Positions 60,576-64,000 of a stretch of DNA of 64,000 nt are shown here, one piece after another. The stretch's first letter is position 1; each line of letters starts with the position of its first letter. Location of the stretch: assembly GCA_035573715.1 (NCBI GenBank), contig DATLZZ010000025.1, positions 1-64,000 on the forward strand. The letters are read 5' to 3'. The notes below the pieces were generated by a model. The model was given only the letters and a program-made list of their open reading frames with translations, was not told the origin of the DNA and made no database searches. The position numbers and the translations under genes were made by a program. This DNA is from JACPRL01 sp035573715. GTDB lineage: Bacteria > Acidobacteriota > Terriglobia > Acidiferrales > 2-02-FULL-67-57.

Positions 60576-62030
60576 CTAGACTTCTGCTCGCATTTTCTCG
60601 GCGCGCTCGAGCACTTCCTCGATTGGGCCCGTCATGAAGAAGGCCTGCTCGGGGACGTCGTCGAGCTCGCCCTGGATGATTTTCTTGAAGCCCTCGATGG
60701 TCTCTTCGACCTTCACATAGCGACCTTGCAGGCCGGTGAACTGCTCGGCGACGAAGAACGGCTGCGAGAGGAACTTCTGGATCTTGCGCGCCCGCGCCAC
60801 GATGAGCTTGTCCTCCTCGCCCAGCTCCTCAATCCCCAGGATGGCGATGATGTCCTGCAGGTCTTTGTAGCGCTGCAGAATCGACTTCACCGACCGGGCC
60901 ACGTTGTAGTGCTCTTCGCCGACCACGCGCGGGTCGAGAATGCGCGAGTAGGAGGCCAGCGGGTCGACCGCGGGATAAAGGCCGAGCTCAGCCACCTGCC
61001 GCGAGAGCACGAGGTTGGCATCGAGGTGCGAGAACGTGGTCGCTGGCGCTGGGTCGGTGAGGTCGTCGGCGGGAACATAAATCGCCTGCACCGAAGTGAT
61101 GGAGCCTTTCTTCGTGGACGTGATGCGCTCCTGCAACTCGCCCAGCTCGGTCGAAAGGTTCGGCTGGTAGCCGACCGCCGACGGCATCCGTCCCAGCAGC
61201 GCCGAAACTTCCGAGCCTGCCTGCGTGAAGCGGAAGATGTTGTCAATGAAGAGCAGCACGTCGAGGCCTTCTTCGTCGCGGAAGTATTCCGCGACCGTCA
61301 GTCCGGTCAACCCGACGCGCAGCCGGGCGCCGGGCGGCTCGGTCATCTGGCCATAGACCAGCGCCGCGCGGGACTTCTCGGTGTTGCCGGGCGTGATGAC
61401 GCCTGACTCTTTCATCTCCAGCCATAGGTCGTTGCCTTCGCGGGTGCGCTCGCCCACGCCGGCGAAGACCGACACGCCGCCGTGCTTCATGGCGACGTTG
61501 TGAATGAGCTCCATGATGACCACCGTCTTGCCCACGCCGGCGCCGCCGAACATTCCCACCTTGCCGCCGCGCAGGAACGGTTGCAGCAGGTCGATGACCT
61601 TGACCCCGGTCTCGAACATTTCCTGCGTGGTGGATTGATCTTCCAGCGGTGGCGCGGGCCGGTGAATCGGGTAGCGCTTCTCGGAGATGATGGGGCCGAG
61701 CTTGTCCACTGCTTCGCCCAGCACGTTCATCACCCGCCCCAGCGTCGGCCGGCCGACGGGAACGCTGATCGGCCCGCCCGTATCGTAGGCTTTCATTCCG
61801 CGCACGATCCCGTCGGTGGGCTTCATGGCCACGCAGCGCACGCGGCCTTCGCCCAGGTGCTGCTGTGCCTCGGCAATGATGTCGATGGGATCGGGGACAT
61901 CGTAGCCCTCGCTGGTGATGCGAATGGCGTTGTAGATAGCGGGCAGCTTGTCCTCTTCAAATACCACGTCCACGACGGGTCCAATGACTTGCGTGACTTT
62001 GCCCGTCGACTTGTAGGTTCCTGGCTTCAC
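60576..62030 (-). CDS. atpD: F1 ATP synthase beta subunit
   Basis: The 484-residue catalytic subunit has the P-loop GGAGVGKTVVIMEL, SVFAGVGERTREGNDL, the Walker B FIDNIFRFTQAGSEVSAL and the typical SALLGRMPSAVGYQP. All motifs are complete. It follows atpG after 12 bp. Confidence 0.97.
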   Translation of the reverse strand: MKPGTYKSTGKVTQVIGPVVDVVFEEDKLPAIYNAIRITSEGYDVPDPIDIIAEAQQHLGEGRVRCVAMKPTDGIVRGMKAYDTGGPISVPVGRPTLGRVMNVLGEAVDKLGPIISEKRYPIHRPAPPLEDQSTTQEMFETGVKVIDLLQPFLRGGKVGMFGGAGVGKTVVIMELIHNVAMKHGGVSVFAGVGERTREGNDLWLEMKESGVITPGNTEKSRAALVYGQMTEPPGARLRVGLTGLTVAEYFRDEEGLDVLLFIDNIFRFTQAGSEVSALLGRMPSAVGYQPNLSTELGELQERITSTKKGSITSVQAIYVPADDLTDPAPATTFSHLDANLVLSRQVAELGLYPAVDPLASYSRILDPRVVGEEHYNVARSVKSILQRYKDLQDIIAILGIEELGEEDKLIVARARKIQKFLSQPFFVAEQFTGLQGRYVKVEETIEGFKKIIQGELDDVPEQAFFMTGPIEEVLERAEKMRAEV

Positions 62031-62042
62031 AGTGCCTCCTCG

Positions 62043-62987
62043 TTACAGCGCGGCGGCGCCACTGACGATTTCAATCAATTCCTTTGTGATCTGCGCTTGG
62101 CGGGCCTTGTTCATGTTGAGCGTCAGGCGGTCGATCATCTCGGCGGCGTTGCTGGTGGCGTTGTCCATCGCCGTCATGCGGGCAGCCTGCTCCGCCGCGG
62201 CCGATTCCAGCAGAGCGCGGTAGATCTGAACTTCCACGTAGCGCGGCAGCAGGCGATTGAACAGCTCCGCCGGCGGCTGCTCGTAGATGTAGTCGACCTC
62301 GGCCACTCCCTCGGCAGCCTCAACCGGCGCGGCGGCGGGCTTTTCATAGGCCTCCTTGCCGGGCACGGCCAGCGCGCCTTCGACGCGCGTCGGCAGGATG
62401 CCCTCCAGCGGCAGCAGCTTTTCCGTTATCAGCCGCTGCGCCAGAATGCTCTTGAACTCGTTGTAAATGACGAAGACGGCGTCGACTTCTTTCTTCTCGT
62501 ACAGCTCAATCACGCGGGCGGCAATTTCGCGCGCCTGCGCGTACTCCACCACGCGCAGGAAGACGTTGACGTACTCCGCCGTCAACTCCTTGCGCCGCCG
62601 CCGAAAGTAGTCGCGGCCCTTCTTGCCGATGGCGATGAGTTGCGGCTCCCGGGTGGGCGGCACGGGGCGCGGCGCCGCGAGAAAGCGCTCGGCCAGTCGG
62701 ATGACGTTCGTGTTGAAGGGCCCGCAGAGGCCCTTGTCGCCGCTCAGCACCAGCACCAAGACCTTTTCTTCCGGGCGGATTTCGAGGAGTGGATGCCGGC
62801 GGACTTCGGTGCGGCGGGCGAGCGAGCGCAGCACCTCAACCATCTGGCCGGCGTAGGGCCGGGCGTGGAAGACGCGGTCCTGGGCCCGGCGCAGCTTGGC
62901 CGCCGAGACCAGCTTCATCGCCCGGGTAATCTTCTGCGTGTTCCTGACCGAGCGAATCCGCCGCCGGAAATCTATCAGTGTCGGCAT
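62043..62987 (-). CDS. atpG: F1 ATP synthase gamma subunit
   Basis: The 314-residue protein begins MPTLIDFRRRIRSVRNTQKITRAMKLV and ends NAAEMIDRLTLNMNKARQAQITKELIEIVSG, the two long helices of the rotor shaft, with the DKGLCGPFNTNVI motif between. A roughly 25-residue loop near 225-245 (KEAYEKPAAAPVEAAEG) lengthens it slightly compared with E. coli. The start is the ATG at 62987. Confidence 0.95.
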   Translation of the reverse strand: MPTLIDFRRRIRSVRNTQKITRAMKLVSAAKLRRAQDRVFHARPYAGQMVEVLRSLARRTEVRRHPLLEIRPEEKVLVLVLSGDKGLCGPFNTNVIRLAERFLAAPRPVPPTREPQLIAIGKKGRDYFRRRRKELTAEYVNVFLRVVEYAQAREIAARVIELYEKKEVDAVFVIYNEFKSILAQRLITEKLLPLEGILPTRVEGALAVPGKEAYEKPAAAPVEAAEGVAEVDYIYEQPPAELFNRLLPRYVEVQIYRALLESAAAEQAARMTAMDNATSNAAEMIDRLTLNMNKARQAQITKELIEIVSGAAAL

Positions 62988-62993
62988 GCTCGG

Positions 62994-63199
62994 CTAGTCG
63001 CCCTTCTGCCCCTTGAGGAGTCCCTTTGTTTCGCGCAGCTCATTCAATTGTCGTTCCTCGAGCTCAAGGGCGCGGTCAATCTTCTCGCCCTGTGGTTGCC
63101 TTCACCCTTTCATCCACTCATTACCCAAATCCAGAACCCAACGAGAAACACAAGAGGAAAACTGGCGAACCAATCTACCCACGTTCTTTCTTCCACCAT
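62994..63199 (-). pseudogene. Possible broken small membrane protein gene between atpA and atpG
   Basis: After the atpA stop comes AGAGGAG and, 8 nt later, an ATG at 63199 encoding 29 residues with one hydrophobic helix (FASFPLVFLVGFWIWVM) to a TGA. In another frame the rest of the gap is open to a TAG just before atpG, encoding charged helical sequence (GEKIDRALELEERQLNEL). A TM helix followed by a coiled coil suggests one small protein broken by a frameshift and a stop. Unproven; the first part could alternatively be a genuine 29-residue peptide. Confidence 0.35.
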
Positions 63200-63214
63200 T
63201 CGTTGACTCCTCTT

Positions 63215-64000
<786 letters not shown>

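Overview
The window is GC-rich bacterial chromosomal DNA, most likely from an Acidobacteriota (Solibacter/Bryobacterales-like) genome or metagenome bin. The best evidence is four copies or half-copies of the Solibacter-type C-terminal domain TIGR03437 (near 19.3-20.1, 29.9-30.6, 31.8-32.1 and 33.3-34.1 kb). An LPS-assembly protein (LptD), a TonB-dependent receptor and an O-antigen-type ABC exporter show a Gram-negative envelope. I see no rRNA, tRNA, CRISPR array, transposase or phage gene.

Layout. 0-7 kb: a secreted triple-RidA protein, a multi-PAS hybrid histidine kinase downstream of an HD-GYP response regulator, and a LacD-type aldolase. 7-16 kb: a small decayed gene, a DUF4198 protein and a polysaccharide precursor block (CpsB-like phosphatase, GmhA, RmlB, RmlA, a 54-residue basic protein too short for routine ORF calling, an epimerase, a two-domain dehydrogenase, WecB). 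16-19 kb: an intergenic region rich in repeats, a homocysteine methyltransferase/MTHFR fusion and a FecR protein with a clear promoter and terminator. 19-34 kb: surface and secreted proteins (propeller-repeat proteins, a matrixin-like protease, TIGR03437 proteins) mixed with a polyprenyl glycosylphosphotransferase, a GT2 enzyme and a methyltransferase fused to a TIGR03437-like tail. 34-41.4 kb: one operon with a GT4 enzyme, Wzm and Wzt exporter subunits, a GT4-methyltransferase fusion and a coiled-coil methyltransferase. 41.5-43.8 kb: lptD.

44-50.6 kb is a complete vitamin B12 uptake locus: btuF-btuC-btuD, then btuB, then a second cobalamin-binding protein. Each half has its own cobalamin riboswitch. 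The first has a classical promoter and an intrinsic terminator; the second appears to act near the ribosome binding site. 50.6-60 kb: a FecR protein, an RsbW-like kinase, an enoyl-CoA hydratase and thiolase in tandem with an FHA protein and a PP2C phosphatase, a thioredoxin-like protein, serS, a CDF metal exporter and a small glutaredoxin-like protein. 60-64 kb: the end of an ATP synthase operon (atpA partial, atpG, atpD, atpC).

The strongest leads are: (i) the ABC-exporter operon, whose coiled-coil methyltransferase and Wzt C-terminal domain suggest methyl-capped, length-controlled glycan export; (ii) the methyltransferase-TIGR03437 fusion; (iii) a single in-frame TGA in an otherwise intact repeat protein; (iv) several genes with a -10 hexamer 7-10 nt before the start codon and no Shine-Dalgarno, suggesting leaderless transcripts; (v) a dispersed extragenic repeat. 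All functional statements come from motif reading without database searches.
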